DNA of 64,000 bases from Arthrobacter sp. (GCA_023264815.1 JAHFUZ010000010.1:1-64000), one strand, 5' to 3'; positions 1-10,010 are shown, counted from the stretch's first letter. Notes: generated by a model not told the origin, from the letters alone. Translations and numbers: made by a program.

Positions 1-117
1 AAGAACTGGCGGGGACTCGCGATGAGATCGGACAAAACCGCACGCAATTACCTCGCCGCCGTCCAACTCGCGGCATCGCTCGCCTGGCTAAAAGCCAGCT
101 TTAGCAACACACCCTAG
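1..117 (+). mobile_element. C-terminal end of an IS5-family transposase (5' part outside window)
   Basis: Frame 1 reads KNWRGLAMRSDKTARNYLAAVQLAASLAWLKASFSNTP* (stop at 115-117), resembling the C-terminus of IS5/IS427-type DDE transposases (WRGLA-R-DKTxRNYL). Too short for the ORF track. Confidence 0.82.
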
Positions 118-120
118 GGC

Positions 121-1254
121 ATGGCACCCACCGGCGGGCTTGCCCGCAGCCCGCGGACCCTGGAAGTCGAAAGCCTGGAGAGCTTCGACCGCCTGGTCGC
201 GGCCGGCGCCGTGGCCATGCACGGATGGCACGCCCAGTCACTGGACCTGCGGGGCCGGAAGGCAGCACTGGCTTCCCTGGACGTGGAAGGCGCCATTTTC
301 CTCGGCTGTACCTTCGACCAGGGGGTGGAAGACGGGCTCAGGCACCGTGGCGCACTGATCTTCCCCAAGCTGGTGGGCGTCCCGTTCGACGCTTACCGGG
401 CGCGGCTGTACACGCCGCAGGAACTCTACGCGGGCCTTGAATCGAGGCCGTACGAGGAGCTGCCGGACGCCCTTGTCTACCAGTGGAGTATCCGCCCCGG
501 GCAGCGCCACAGCCTGGACGCCACGCTCGCCTCCGCGCTGCATGACCATGCCATCGGCGACGCACTGGACGAATTCATGCGCTCCGACGTCCAAGCCGGC
601 CAGACCACTGTGGGGGTGATGGGCGGACACGCCGCCCAAAGGGGCACCCCGGAGTTCGCCCAGGCCGCGGAGCTAGGCCGGCGGCTGGCACAGTCCGGCC
701 GGATGGTGGCCACGGGCGGCGGTCCGGGGGCCATGGAGGCCGCCAATCTGGGCGCCTACCTCAGCCGCATTCCGGACGGGGGTTTCACGGACGTGCTGGC
801 GGGGCTCGAAGCCGTCCCCGGCTTCCGGCCCTCGGTGTCCGCGTGGGCACGCGAGGCGGCCGCCGTCGTCGAACGCTATCCGGACGGAACACCGACGCTG
901 GGAATCCCCACCTGGTTTTACGGGCACGAGCCGCCCAACTACTTCGCCACCCACATTGCCAAGTACTTCGCCAACGCCATCCGCGAGGCCATCCTGCTCG
1001 AAGTCTGCGACGGCGGCATCATCTTCCTGCCGGGAGCGGCGGGGACAGTGCAGGAAATCTTCCAGGACGCGTGCGAAAACTACTACAGCGCCCGCGAAGC
1101 AGTCACGCCAATGGTTCTCGTCGGGAGGCATCACTGGGAGCAGGAACTGCCCGCGTGGCCCATGCTGCACAGGCTGGCCGCGGGCCGGGCCATGGCGGAC
1201 CGGATCTTCCTGGTGGACAGTGTGGCTGAGGCGCTGGAAGTGCTGGGCGGCTAA
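121..1254 (+). CDS. LOG family / Rossmann-fold nucleotide-binding protein
   Basis: 377 aa with GVMGGHAAQRG and ATGGGPGAMEAANLGA, plus a GxxGTxxE-type motif (GAAGTVQEIF). Confidence 0.85.
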   Translation: MAPTGGLARSPRTLEVESLESFDRLVAAGAVAMHGWHAQSLDLRGRKAALASLDVEGAIFLGCTFDQGVEDGLRHRGALIFPKLVGVPFDAYRARLYTPQELYAGLESRPYEELPDALVYQWSIRPGQRHSLDATLASALHDHAIGDALDEFMRSDVQAGQTTVGVMGGHAAQRGTPEFAQAAELGRRLAQSGRMVATGGGPGAMEAANLGAYLSRIPDGGFTDVLAGLEAVPGFRPSVSAWAREAAAVVERYPDGTPTLGIPTWFYGHEPPNYFATHIAKYFANAIREAILLEVCDGGIIFLPGAAGTVQEIFQDACENYYSAREAVTPMVLVGRHHWEQELPAWPMLHRLAAGRAMADRIFLVDSVAEALEVLGG

Positions 1255-1293
1255 CGGCAGATCGCTGGCTCAGCCCACCACAGTGCAGAAGCG

Positions 1294-2433
1294 TCAGCCC
1301 ACCACCGTGCCGAAGGCGAAGCCCAGCACGTAGGTCACGGCCGCCGCACCCAGGCCGATGGCCAGCTGGCGCAGGCCCCGTGACAGGGGCGAGGTTCCGG
1401 ACAGCAGGCCCACGATGCCACCGGTGACCAGCAGCGCCAGTCCCACGAGCACTGCTGCCACCACCAGCGCAGTCACGCCGGTCAGGCCGAACAGGAACGG
1501 CAGGATGGGGACCACGGCGCCGGAGGCGAAGAAGCAGAAGCTGGACAGCGCGGCTCCCCACGCCGTTCCCACTGCTTCGTGCTCGTCCGGCGACTCTGGC
1601 AGTTCCGGCTGGAGCGAGAGGCTGGGATCGCAGTCGCAGCTGAGCAGTCCCATACGTTCGGCCACGCGGTGTTCTGCGGCTTCATGGGACATCCCGCGGG
1701 CCAGGTAGACCAGCAGGAGTTCGTTGTGCTCGAGGTCCAGTTTCGGCGCCGCTGCGAGGGTGACCTGCGTGGGCTTGGTGGCTGCCAACAGCTCCCGCTG
1801 CGACCGGACGGACACGAACTCGCCGGCGGCCATGGACATGGCACCGGCCAGCAGGCCGGCCACGCCGCTGAGCAGCACCACCCCGCTGGCCACGCCGGAA
1901 GCGGCCATGCCCATCACCAGGGACAGGTTGCTGACGAGGCCGTCGTTGGCGCCAAACACGGCCGCCCGGAAGGTTCCGGCCAAGCGGTTGCGGCCACGCG
2001 TGGCCAGGCCGCGGACCACTTCCTCATGGATCTGTTCGTCGGCGGCCATGGCTTCCGTGGCGTTGGGGTCCTTGGCATACGGCGAGCGGCCTTCTGCGCG
2101 CTGGGCCAGTGCCAGGACAAAGACGGAGCCGAAGTGGCGGGCCAGGAAGCCGAGGAGCTGGCTGCGGACCGACGCCGGCCGGGACTTTTCCGCGTGTTCA
2201 CCGAGGAGCTGGAGCCAGTGGGCCTCGTGGCGGCCTTCGGCCTCGGCCAGGGCCAGCAGGATGTCCCGTTCTTCGCCGTCGCGGTTCTGGGCCAGGTCCC
2301 TGTAGACGGCAGCCTCGGCCCGTTCGTCCGCCAGGTATTGACGCCACCGGCGGATATCGGCCGGGCTGGGCGGGGCGGGCTGCTCGGGTGCTGCGGAGGG
2401 CTGGGCCGGACTCGACTTGGCGTGGTGTGACAC
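1294..2433 (-). CDS. Ferritin-like + VIT1/CCC1 family transporter (MbfA-like)
   Basis: N-terminal rubrerythrin-like helices and C-terminal AAVFGANDGLVSNLSLVMGM typical of VIT1/CCC1. GTG start at 2433 chosen for its upstream AGGAG; the ORF track extends to 2718. Confidence 0.85.
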   Translation of the reverse strand: MSHHAKSSPAQPSAAPEQPAPPSPADIRRWRQYLADERAEAAVYRDLAQNRDGEERDILLALAEAEGRHEAHWLQLLGEHAEKSRPASVRSQLLGFLARHFGSVFVLALAQRAEGRSPYAKDPNATEAMAADEQIHEEVVRGLATRGRNRLAGTFRAAVFGANDGLVSNLSLVMGMAASGVASGVVLLSGVAGLLAGAMSMAAGEFVSVRSQRELLAATKPTQVTLAAAPKLDLEHNELLLVYLARGMSHEAAEHRVAERMGLLSCDCDPSLSLQPELPESPDEHEAVGTAWGAALSSFCFFASGAVVPILPFLFGLTGVTALVVAAVLVGLALLVTGGIVGLLSGTSPLSRGLRQLAIGLGAAAVTYVLGFAFGTVVG

Positions 2434-2689
2434 GGAGGCTCCTGTGCTGGATGGGACATGGTTCGGCCCCATTGCACGGCCCAGCTTAGCCCGAAATTCC
2501 GCGGATTTTCGGCTGGCAAACCTCACTGCAGGGTTTCGGGTTGCCTTAAAAATCACCGTTCCGGGAGGCGGGGCGGGGCGGTCCAGAAGACCCTTGACCG
2601 GGGTAGCGGGCGGTGCTGTGATGAAGGGGTGGAGCCCGGCTGGCGCCCACGCGGAAGAGCACGTCAGGCGATCAAACGGAGGTTGAACC

Positions 2690-2911
2690 ATGAACACCAC
2701 CGGACAGCAACCGGACATGCCGCACCTCGAGGCAGTTGAATCGGATCCCGCTTACGACTACGCCGAAGATGCGCCCGTCAGCGACGACTGGGACGCCGAG
2801 GATGAATTCCTGGACGGCGAAGGCGTGGTTGTCCCCACGGTCCCGGTGGAGGCCGACGCCGAGGAGCGTGTGGTTCCCCTGGATGACGACGAGTTCCGCG
2901 AGTCCCAATAG
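2690..2911 (+). CDS. Small acidic hypothetical protein
   Basis: 73-aa Asp/Glu-rich ORF with an upstream purine-rich RBS, followed by a strong hairpin. Confidence 0.6.
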   Translation: MNTTGQQPDMPHLEAVESDPAYDYAEDAPVSDDWDAEDEFLDGEGVVVPTVPVEADAEERVVPLDDDEFRESQ

Positions 2912-2934
2912 CCACACTGCCCGGAGCGGAGCGG

Positions 2935-2988
2935 ACGACGGCGGCACGTCCGGTTTCGTTGAATGCGAACCGGACGTGCCGCCGTCGT
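2935..2988. terminator. Bidirectional intrinsic-type hairpin
   Basis: Perfect 21-bp arms ACGACGGCGGCACGTCCGGTT / AACCGGACGTGCCGCCGTCGT between convergent genes. Confidence 0.8.
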
Positions 2989-3020
2989 GGGTTGCTCCTT
3001 GGTGATCGAGCCTGTCGGGA

Positions 3021-4538
3021 TTATGCGGCCCTGACCGGCTCCGGAACTTCCTCGTTGTCCTGGCCCGCAACCCGGCGCACCCAGTTCCGCATGACTTGCG
3101 GGTCGGTGGGCCTGGTGAGCAGCGAGACCGCTACGTACACCACGGCCGAGCTGATGAGGCCGTAGTAGATGGGCTCGTTGGCGAACACGCCGTCCAGCGG
3201 TGCCTTGGCGTTGATCTCCAGCACGATCATGGTGCCCAGCGTCACCAGGGAGCCCACGGCCATGGAGGCTGCGGCAGCCAGGCCGGTGCCGCGCTTCCAC
3301 ACCAGGCCGCCGAGGATGGCCACCAGGAGGCCGCCCACCAGGATGTCGTACGCGATGGTCAGTGCGGCCACCACGTCCTTGGTGATGATGGCGATCAGGA
3401 TGGCCAGGACGCCGAGAGACAGTACCCAGACGCGGTTGGCGCGGACATCGTGCTCCGGGTTGTCTGTGTCGTCCGTGTTGATGTCCTTGCCGAACCAGCC
3501 GGCAACGAACGGGAGGACGTCGGCGCGGGCCACGGTGGCCGCGGCGATCAGGGCGCCGGAGGCGGTGGACATCATGGCGGCCACTGCTGCGGCGAGCACC
3601 AGTCCGCCGATGCCGACAGGCAGGATGGTCTGGGCAACTTCGGCGTAGACGTCGTCCTTGGCAGCGATGTCGATGCCGGACAGGGCCACGCTGGCGGCCA
3701 TGCCGATCAGGGCGCCGGCAACACCGTAGAGGATGCAGTAGATGCCAGCGGTGGCGCCGCCCCAGCGGGCCACCCCGGGGGTCTTGGCGGTGAAAACGCG
3801 CTGCCAGATGTCCTGGCCGATCAGCAGGCCCAGGGTGTAGACCACGAAGTAGGTGATGATGGTCTGCAGGCCGATGCCATCGATCTGGAAGAAGCTTTCG
3901 TCCACGCGGCTCCGGATACCGTCGAGGCCGCCGGCGGCGTTGAGCGTGAAGGGGAGCATGAGGGCAAAGATGCCCAGCGTCTTGATGACGAACTGGACCT
4001 GGTCCGCGAGGGTGATGGACCACATGCCGCCGATGGTTGAGTAGACCAGGACGATCGCGCCGCCGAGGGCGATGGCGAGCCAGCGCTCCCAGCCGAAGAG
4101 GACCACAAAGATGGTGGCGTAGGCGCTGGTGGAGGTGGCGCACAGCATCAGGGTGTAGGCCAGCATCACGATGCCGGAGGTCTGCGTTGCCTTGCTGCCG
4201 TAGCGAAGGGTGAGCATCTGGGAGACGGTGTAGATCTTGAGCTTCTGGATGGTGCCGGCGAACAGGAGGCTCAGCAGGAGAACGCCGGCGCCGATGGCCA
4301 CAACCAGCCACATGCCGGAGATCCCGAACTTGTAGCCGAGGCCCACGCCGCCCACCGTGGAGGCTCCGCCGAGGACGACGGCGGCCATGGTGCCGGTGTA
4401 GAGGAACGGGCCCAGGCGGCGGCCGGCCACGAGGAAGTCGCTGTTGTTCTTGGTGCGGGACTTGCCCCACCACCCGAAGGCGAGCATAGCGATGAGATAC
4501 ACCACCACGATGGCGATGTTGACGAAATTGGCGTCCAT
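3021..4538 (-). CDS. Sodium:solute symporter (SSS) family protein
   Basis: Multi-TM protein with GRRLGPFLYTGTMAAVVLGGASTVGGVGLGYKFG; ATG at 4538 preceded by AGGAG. Confidence 0.9.
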   Translation of the reverse strand: MDANFVNIAIVVVYLIAMLAFGWWGKSRTKNNSDFLVAGRRLGPFLYTGTMAAVVLGGASTVGGVGLGYKFGISGMWLVVAIGAGVLLLSLLFAGTIQKLKIYTVSQMLTLRYGSKATQTSGIVMLAYTLMLCATSTSAYATIFVVLFGWERWLAIALGGAIVLVYSTIGGMWSITLADQVQFVIKTLGIFALMLPFTLNAAGGLDGIRSRVDESFFQIDGIGLQTIITYFVVYTLGLLIGQDIWQRVFTAKTPGVARWGGATAGIYCILYGVAGALIGMAASVALSGIDIAAKDDVYAEVAQTILPVGIGGLVLAAAVAAMMSTASGALIAAATVARADVLPFVAGWFGKDINTDDTDNPEHDVRANRVWVLSLGVLAILIAIITKDVVAALTIAYDILVGGLLVAILGGLVWKRGTGLAAAASMAVGSLVTLGTMIVLEINAKAPLDGVFANEPIYYGLISSAVVYVAVSLLTRPTDPQVMRNWVRRVAGQDNEEVPEPVRAA

Positions 4539-4585
4539 AAGGGGGCTCCTTGGAGCTGGTCTGCAGCTGGGGTGGGTTCGAAATA

Positions 4586-4628
4586 TTGCCTGATAGGCAA
4601 CATATGTTGTCAAAAAGCGTATGTTGTG
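4586..4628. promoter_or_regulatory. Palindromic operator cluster in the divergent symporter/XRE promoter region
   Basis: TTGCCTGATAGGCAA (4586-4600), perfect palindrome CAACATATGTTG (4598-4609) and a further TATGTTG half-site (4620-4626). Confidence 0.6.
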
Positions 4629-4760
4629 ACCTGCGTAACAGTCAAGGCTGGCTATGCCATCTTGGGCACTGTTAGGAGTTGGCACCGCCGTATGGCCAGT
4701 GCTGACCATTAGGATTGCTCCAGAGATGGGGCCGGACCGCCGGCCATGAAAGGTCCGTAC

Positions 4761-5336
4761 ATGAAGGCACTGCCAGTTGAGCCGAGCAACGTTCCGGTTG
4801 CCATTGGATCCAGAATCCGTGCCGCGAGGCAGTCCCAGCGGTTGACCATCGAGCAGGTTGCCGACGCGACAGGCCTGACCAAGGGCTTCCTCAGCCGCGT
4901 GGAGCGGGACCTTACGTCACCCTCGGTGGCCTCGCTGGTCACCCTGTGCCAGGTCCTGTCCATCTCCATCGGCGACCTTTTCGCGGCCCCCGAAACCCAC
5001 CTCACCAAGCGGAACCACGGTCCCAAAATTTCGCTGGGCGGTGAAGGTATTGTGGAGCGGCTGCTCACTGCCCGATCAGAGCGCCGCATCCAGATCATCC
5101 ATGCCGTGATCGAGCCGCACGGCCGGGGCGAAGCCGAGCTCTACGCGGTGGACTGCGACGTTGACGTGCTCCATGTCCTCAAAGGCAGCATCCGCCTGAT
5201 CCTGACCAACGAGGAATACGAGCTCAACACCGGTGATACCGTCACGTTCCCGGGCCGCGAACCGCACACCTGGGTCAATCCCACGGATGAATCCGTTGAG
5301 GTTCTCTGGGTCCTGGTCCCTGCCGCCAGTCGGTAA
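4761..5336 (+). CDS. XRE-family HTH regulator with C-terminal cupin domain
   Basis: RIRAARQSQRLTIEQVADATGLTKGFLSRVERDLTSPSVASL HTH plus a cupin. Alternative start at 4746. Confidence 0.9.
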   Translation: MKALPVEPSNVPVAIGSRIRAARQSQRLTIEQVADATGLTKGFLSRVERDLTSPSVASLVTLCQVLSISIGDLFAAPETHLTKRNHGPKISLGGEGIVERLLTARSERRIQIIHAVIEPHGRGEAELYAVDCDVDVLHVLKGSIRLILTNEEYELNTGDTVTFPGREPHTWVNPTDESVEVLWVLVPAASR

Positions 5337-5472
5337 CTTCTCCTGGGGCGCGGCCCGCGCTCGCTCCTGCCCGGTTTGTTGCCGGCATTTCGAAGCGCCG
5401 GCACGGAATGACGTGGGTTGGTGACCGATCGAGGGTTGCCGGGGTGGACTAACTGGGCTGGAGCGCACGGGC

Positions 5473-6300
5473 TTAGGCGCCGGGAGTCTTCCTGCCGGCC
5501 AGTACTGCGCGAATTTCGGCCACTACCTGCTCCGGGTTGAACCAGACGAGCTCCGGCATGTAGCGCAGCACGGCGAAACCCTGGACGGTTGATGCGTTGT
5601 TTCGGTGCCGGTCCCTGCGCATGTCCGCCCGCTGTGAGTGGAAGGCGAAGCCGTCGATCTCTACGATCAGGAATCCGTCCAGCAGGAAATCCACGCGCCC
5701 GATGCCCGGCAGGAGTACCTGGGTTTCGAACCCGATGCCGTTGGTCCGGAACAGGTGCTGCGCGTCGACTTCCACGATGGACTCTGCGCGCAGGTCCAGA
5801 TCGTGCAACGCTCGCCGGACGGGGGCCGATCGGTCTCCCCGAAGTTGATCCTTGAGTAGTTCCAAGTGGACGCCGTGCAGACGGATCGCCGAGGTCGCGA
5901 TGGCGGTGGACGACGGCGGCTCCAGGCATCCGAGCGCATGCAGGGCGACGTCTTCCACGGCAGCTACCGGTAAGTTTTGGGGGCCGTCGAATCGAACGGT
6001 CCGGTGACGAATGAAGCCGGTGCCGTGGCCGTGATTGCAGGCAAGGTGCAGGCGATCCGGAGGGCTGCGAAGCCACAATCCGTAGTGGCCTGCCGCGCTG
6101 GCGCAGGTGAGCTTGCCGTTCAGTCGGATTGCGGCAGCGAGGTCAGGGTTGCAGCCCGGGGCGAGAAAAATTCCCCGCCGTGGTTGTGACGCACCGAGGG
6201 CCGTTAGCCGCCCAATATCCCGCCGGGAGTATCCGGCATTGAGGAGTTGGGCGGTGCGGGTCACTCCACCGGCCTGATTGAGGTATTCGAAGATGTCCAT
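5473..6300 (-). CDS. DUF559/Vsr-like endonuclease-fold protein with AbiEi-like N-terminal domain
   Basis: C-terminal GRVDFLLDGFLIVEIDGFAFHSQRADMRRDRHRNNA matches DUF559-type proteins; N-terminus resembles an AbiEi HTH. Confidence 0.7.
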   Translation of the reverse strand: MDIFEYLNQAGGVTRTAQLLNAGYSRRDIGRLTALGASQPRRGIFLAPGCNPDLAAAIRLNGKLTCASAAGHYGLWLRSPPDRLHLACNHGHGTGFIRHRTVRFDGPQNLPVAAVEDVALHALGCLEPPSSTAIATSAIRLHGVHLELLKDQLRGDRSAPVRRALHDLDLRAESIVEVDAQHLFRTNGIGFETQVLLPGIGRVDFLLDGFLIVEIDGFAFHSQRADMRRDRHRNNASTVQGFAVLRYMPELVWFNPEQVVAEIRAVLAGRKTPGA

Positions 6301-6605
6301 CAGTCCATTGCAGACGCGTGCAGGGCCTGGCCGGAAGGCAGCTCGGGCCGTATGTGGATAGCTCCGGCAGTTCGGGCAGCCCGTGCGTGCGCTCCCGCCC
6401 GGTTGGTCAGCCTGCTGCCGGACCGGGGTTGGGGGAGGGCTCCGGGATGCCGCGGAAGTCGCGTGGAGCCGGCCTCATTCTCTGAAGGCAACTGGGCGGG
6501 AAGGCGCAGCGGGGCGATGAATTGTAAACATCTGATGCGCATTGGAAAACTTCGGGCTATGATGGCAGTCACACCTGCGATCAATCCTCGAAGGAGAGGC
6601 TCACT

Positions 6606-7673
6606 GTGAAAGAGCTGCGCATCGAAGCCAACGGCAACCTTGGCCCCATCGATTCATCCCGTATTCCGCGCTACGCCGGAGCTGCCACCTACGCCCGCCT
6701 GCCGCGCCTTGACCAGGTGGCCAAGGCGGATGTGACGGTGGTGGGCGTGCCCTTCGACTCCGGCGTTTCCTACCGGCCCGGGGCGCGGTTCGGCGCGAAC
6801 CACGTCCGTGAGGCCAGCCGCCTGCTCCGCCCGTACAACCCGGCCTGGGATGTCAGCCCGTTCGAAAACGTTCAGGTGGCCGATGCCGGCGACATGGCGG
6901 TCAACCCGTTCAATATCAACGAGGCCATCGAAACCATCCAGCAGAACGCCCTGGACCTGACCGCCGGAGGCAGCAAACTGGTGACCCTCGGCGGAGACCA
7001 CACCATCGCCCTGCCCCTGCTGCGGGCAGCAGCCGAACGTGCGGGCGGCCCTGTCGCCATGCTGCACTTCGACGCCCACCTGGACACCTGGGACACCTAC
7101 TTCGGTGCCGAATACACGCACGGCACGCCGTTCCGCCGGGCGGTCGAGGAAGGCATCCTGGACACCGCGGCCATCAGCCACATCGGCACGCGCGGTCCGC
7201 TCTACGGCAAAAAGGACCTCGACGACGACCACCGCTTCGGGTTCGGCATCGTCACCTCCGCCGACGTCTACTACCAGGGCGTCCTGGAGACGGTGGCCAA
7301 GGTCCGGGACCGGATCGGCAGCCGCCCGCTGTACATCTCGGTGGACATTGACGTCCTGGATCCCGCCCATGCGCCCGGCACCGGCACCCCGGAAGCCGGT
7401 GGCATTACCAGCCGCGAACTTCTGGAAATCATCCGCGGCTTCCGCGGCATGAACCTGGTGGGTGCGGACATTGTTGAAGTGGCCCCGGCCTACGACCACG
7501 CCGAAATCACCGGCGTGGCCGCCAGCCACGTGGCCTATGAACTGGTCACCCTGATGGCGGACAATGCAGTGGAAGGTGACCGCTTCGGCACTGCCAACGG
7601 CTACGCCGCCCAGGCCCTCGGCCAGGAAGTCCGCCAGCCCGCCGGTTTCGCCGCCGCCTCAAAGGAGTCATAA
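6606..7673 (+). CDS. speB: Agmatinase/guanidinobutyrase-family ureohydrolase
   Basis: [19 protein letters not shown] and [22 protein letters not shown] metal-ligand motifs. Confidence 0.92.
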   Translation: MKELRIEANGNLGPIDSSRIPRYAGAATYARLPRLDQVAKADVTVVGVPFDSGVSYRPGARFGANHVREASRLLRPYNPAWDVSPFENVQVADAGDMAVNPFNINEAIETIQQNALDLTAGGSKLVTLGGDHTIALPLLRAAAERAGGPVAMLHFDAHLDTWDTYFGAEYTHGTPFRRAVEEGILDTAAISHIGTRGPLYGKKDLDDDHRFGFGIVTSADVYYQGVLETVAKVRDRIGSRPLYISVDIDVLDPAHAPGTGTPEAGGITSRELLEIIRGFRGMNLVGADIVEVAPAYDHAEITGVAASHVAYELVTLMADNAVEGDRFGTANGYAAQALGQEVRQPAGFAAASKES

Positions 7674-7675
7674 GA

Positions 7676-9370
7676 ATGATCGATTTCGATCCGGGCACAG
7701 CAGCCCCTACGAGTGCGACCGGCCAGCGCAACGGCGGGGACCTCGTCGTCGAGACCCTGGAAGCCCTTGGTGCCAAAACGGTCTTCGGTATCCCCGGCCA
7801 GCATGCGCTGGGGCTGTTCGACGCCATGGGCCGCGGCAACCTGCACTTTGTATCCTCCCGCGTGGAGAACAACAGTGCCTTTGCCGCGGACGGCTATGCG
7901 CGCGCCACCGGTGAAGTGGGGGTGCTGTTCCTGTCCACCGGACCCGGAGCCTTGACGTCCCTCGCCGGCCTGCAGGAGGCCTACGCAACGGGCGTGCCCA
8001 TGGTGGTGGTGGCCAGCCAGATCCCCCTCGACGGGCTCGGCGCCCGCCGCAAGGGCATGCTCCACCAGCTCGATGACCAGAAGGCCTCAGCCGCCAACGT
8101 CACCAAGAGCCAGCGGCTCATCCAGCACGCCTCCGGCATTCCGTCGGCCATCCAGGACGCCTGGACCGAAGCAATCTCCTCGCCGCAAGGCCCGGTGTGG
8201 TTGGAAATCCCGCAGAACGTGCTGCTAGATCCCATCATGGTGCCCCCGGTAGAGGACGCGCTCGCCGAGGCAGCAGACAATCCGCCGCGCGTGGAGCTTG
8301 TCCGGGAAGCGGTGAAATGGCTTTCGACGGCGGTACGTCCCGCCATCATCGCCGGCGGCGGTACGCGGCGCGGCCGGGCTGAAAAATCACTTCTGTCGAT
8401 TGCCGAAAAGCTCCGGGCGCCGGTGATCTGCACCCCCGGCGGCAACGGCGCCTTCCCGTGGAACCACGAACTGTCGCTGCAGTCCTGGATCGAGGACCGC
8501 TACATGACCGACGTGCTGGAGGACGCCGACGTCCTGATCGTCATCGGCTCGTCCCTCGGCGAAGTCACCTCCAACTACTTCACCTTCGAGCCGCGCGGCC
8601 GGATCATCCAGATCGACGCCGAACCGCGCGTCCTCGAATCCAACCGGCCCGGCCTGGGCATCCGTGCCGACGCAGGGCAGGCGCTGGCCGCCCTCGACGA
8701 AGCCCTGAGTGGTCCCGCCGCCGCAGCGCCAAGCTGGCACGGCGTCACGCCCGAAGTGCTGGTCAAGGAGTCCCTCGCCAAGGTCCGCGCCCGGCTTGAG
8801 TCGCAGGACCTGGCCAAGGAACTGAAGTTCATGGCCGACATCCGCGAGGCAGTCCCGGCGGACATGCAAACCTTCTGGGACATGACCATTGCGGCCTACT
8901 GGGGCTGGAGCTGCTGGGATGCGCGGCAGGGCCAGTTCCACTCCGCCCAGGGTGCCGGGGGACTGGGGTACGGCTTCCCGGCGGCCATTGGCGGTGCGGT
9001 GGGACTGGAAACGACCGGCAAGCCCGGCCGGGTACTTGCGGTGTCCGGCGACGGTTCGGCCATGTATTCCATCTCTGAACTTGCCACGGCCAGGCAGCAC
9101 AATGTCCCGGTCACCTGGCTGATTGTGGACGACGGCGGCTACGGCATCCTGCGCGAATACATGGTGGGCGCGTTCGGCAAGGCCACCGCCACCGAGCTCG
9201 CCCGCCCGGACTTCGTCAAACTCGCCGAAGCATTCGGTGTGCCGGCTACGCGCGTGGCCCCCGAGGATGTCGGGGACGCGCTCAGGGCGGGGTTCGCGGC
9301 AGACGGACCCAACGTCGTCGTCGTTGAAACCCTGCTCAAGATGTTCGGCCCCACGCACCTGGACCAGTAG
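7676..9370 (+). CDS. Thiamine-pyrophosphate-dependent enzyme (acetolactate synthase-like)
   Basis: TPP-enzyme N-terminus (VVETLEALGAKTVFGIPGQHAL) and GDGS...N TPP-binding region (GDGSAMYSISELATARQHN); 2-nt gap after the ureohydrolase. Confidence 0.92.
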   Translation: MIDFDPGTAAPTSATGQRNGGDLVVETLEALGAKTVFGIPGQHALGLFDAMGRGNLHFVSSRVENNSAFAADGYARATGEVGVLFLSTGPGALTSLAGLQEAYATGVPMVVVASQIPLDGLGARRKGMLHQLDDQKASAANVTKSQRLIQHASGIPSAIQDAWTEAISSPQGPVWLEIPQNVLLDPIMVPPVEDALAEAADNPPRVELVREAVKWLSTAVRPAIIAGGGTRRGRAEKSLLSIAEKLRAPVICTPGGNGAFPWNHELSLQSWIEDRYMTDVLEDADVLIVIGSSLGEVTSNYFTFEPRGRIIQIDAEPRVLESNRPGLGIRADAGQALAALDEALSGPAAAAPSWHGVTPEVLVKESLAKVRARLESQDLAKELKFMADIREAVPADMQTFWDMTIAAYWGWSCWDARQGQFHSAQGAGGLGYGFPAAIGGAVGLETTGKPGRVLAVSGDGSAMYSISELATARQHNVPVTWLIVDDGGYGILREYMVGAFGKATATELARPDFVKLAEAFGVPATRVAPEDVGDALRAGFAADGPNVVVVETLLKMFGPTHLDQ

Positions 9371-9415
9371 CCCGAACACATCTGAAATCTGCTCCGCCGC
9401 AGCGCGGAACCACCC

Positions 9416-9451
9416 CTGAGGCCCCCTGTCCGCAAGGACAGGGGGCCTCAG
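9416..9451 (+). terminator. Intrinsic terminator-like hairpin
   Basis: CTGAGGCCCCCTGTCC-GCAA-GGACAGGGGGCCTCAG, 16-bp perfect arms. Confidence 0.85.
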
Positions 9452-9470
9452 TTACCTCTTTAGTTTCCCA

Positions 9471-9507
9471 AAGCAACCATTTAGGGATATAGTTGCTTCA
9501 GGCAAAC
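9471..9507. promoter_or_regulatory. Candidate MarR operator
   Basis: AAGCAAC-N14-GTTGCTT inverted repeat and TTGCTTCAGGCAA palindrome immediately upstream of the marR-like gene. Confidence 0.5.
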
Positions 9508-9523
9508 AAATGAGGAGATGTTC

Positions 9524-10009
9524 ATGGCAGTCGCGCCGGACACTGCAGCGGATCTGGTCTATCGCATCTTTGACCTCCAGCGGGTGGTCCGCTGCGTTGC
9601 CGCGGCGAGCTTCCGCGGGCAGGATACGGGGGTCGCGCTGCAGGGCGTGCTGAGGTTCGTGGGGGAGGGGGAGTCCCGCGCCACCCACCTCGCCGAGCGC
9701 CTGGGCGTCAGCGCCCCTGTCCTCAGCCGCCACATTGCGGACCTCGAAGAGCAGGGGTACGTCATCCGGCGGCCGGATCCCGACGACGGCCGGGCCCAGC
9801 TGGTTGCCCTGTCACCTGCCGGTGCGGACAAGCTTCGCCGGATCGAGGAACACCGCGCGGCAACCCTGCAGGGATACCTCAGCGACTGGAGCCAGGACGA
9901 CGCCGAAGACACGGCGCGGATCCTGGCCAGGCTCTCCGACTCCCTCAAGCAATCAGCCCGGGCAACGGCGGCCGGACCCATCACCACCTCCACCCTCCAG
10001 AAGGACTGA
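9524..10009 (+). CDS. MarR family transcriptional regulator
   Basis: Winged-helix ATHLAERLGVSAPVLSRHIADLEEQGYVIRRPDPDDGRAQLVALSPAG. Confidence 0.88.
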   Translation: MAVAPDTAADLVYRIFDLQRVVRCVAAASFRGQDTGVALQGVLRFVGEGESRATHLAERLGVSAPVLSRHIADLEEQGYVIRRPDPDDGRAQLVALSPAGADKLRRIEEHRAATLQGYLSDWSQDDAEDTARILARLSDSLKQSARATAAGPITTSTLQKD

Positions 10010-10010
10010 C

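Noticed and set aside
2758-4473. 571-aa minus-strand ORF overlapping the symporter
   Set aside because: Arg/His/Pro-rich out-of-frame translation of the SSS symporter region on the same strand.
5473-6300. AbiEi-like N-terminus as a toxin-antitoxin system
   Set aside because: No AbiEii-like toxin gene adjacent; the protein is a single DUF559-type gene common in this lineage.
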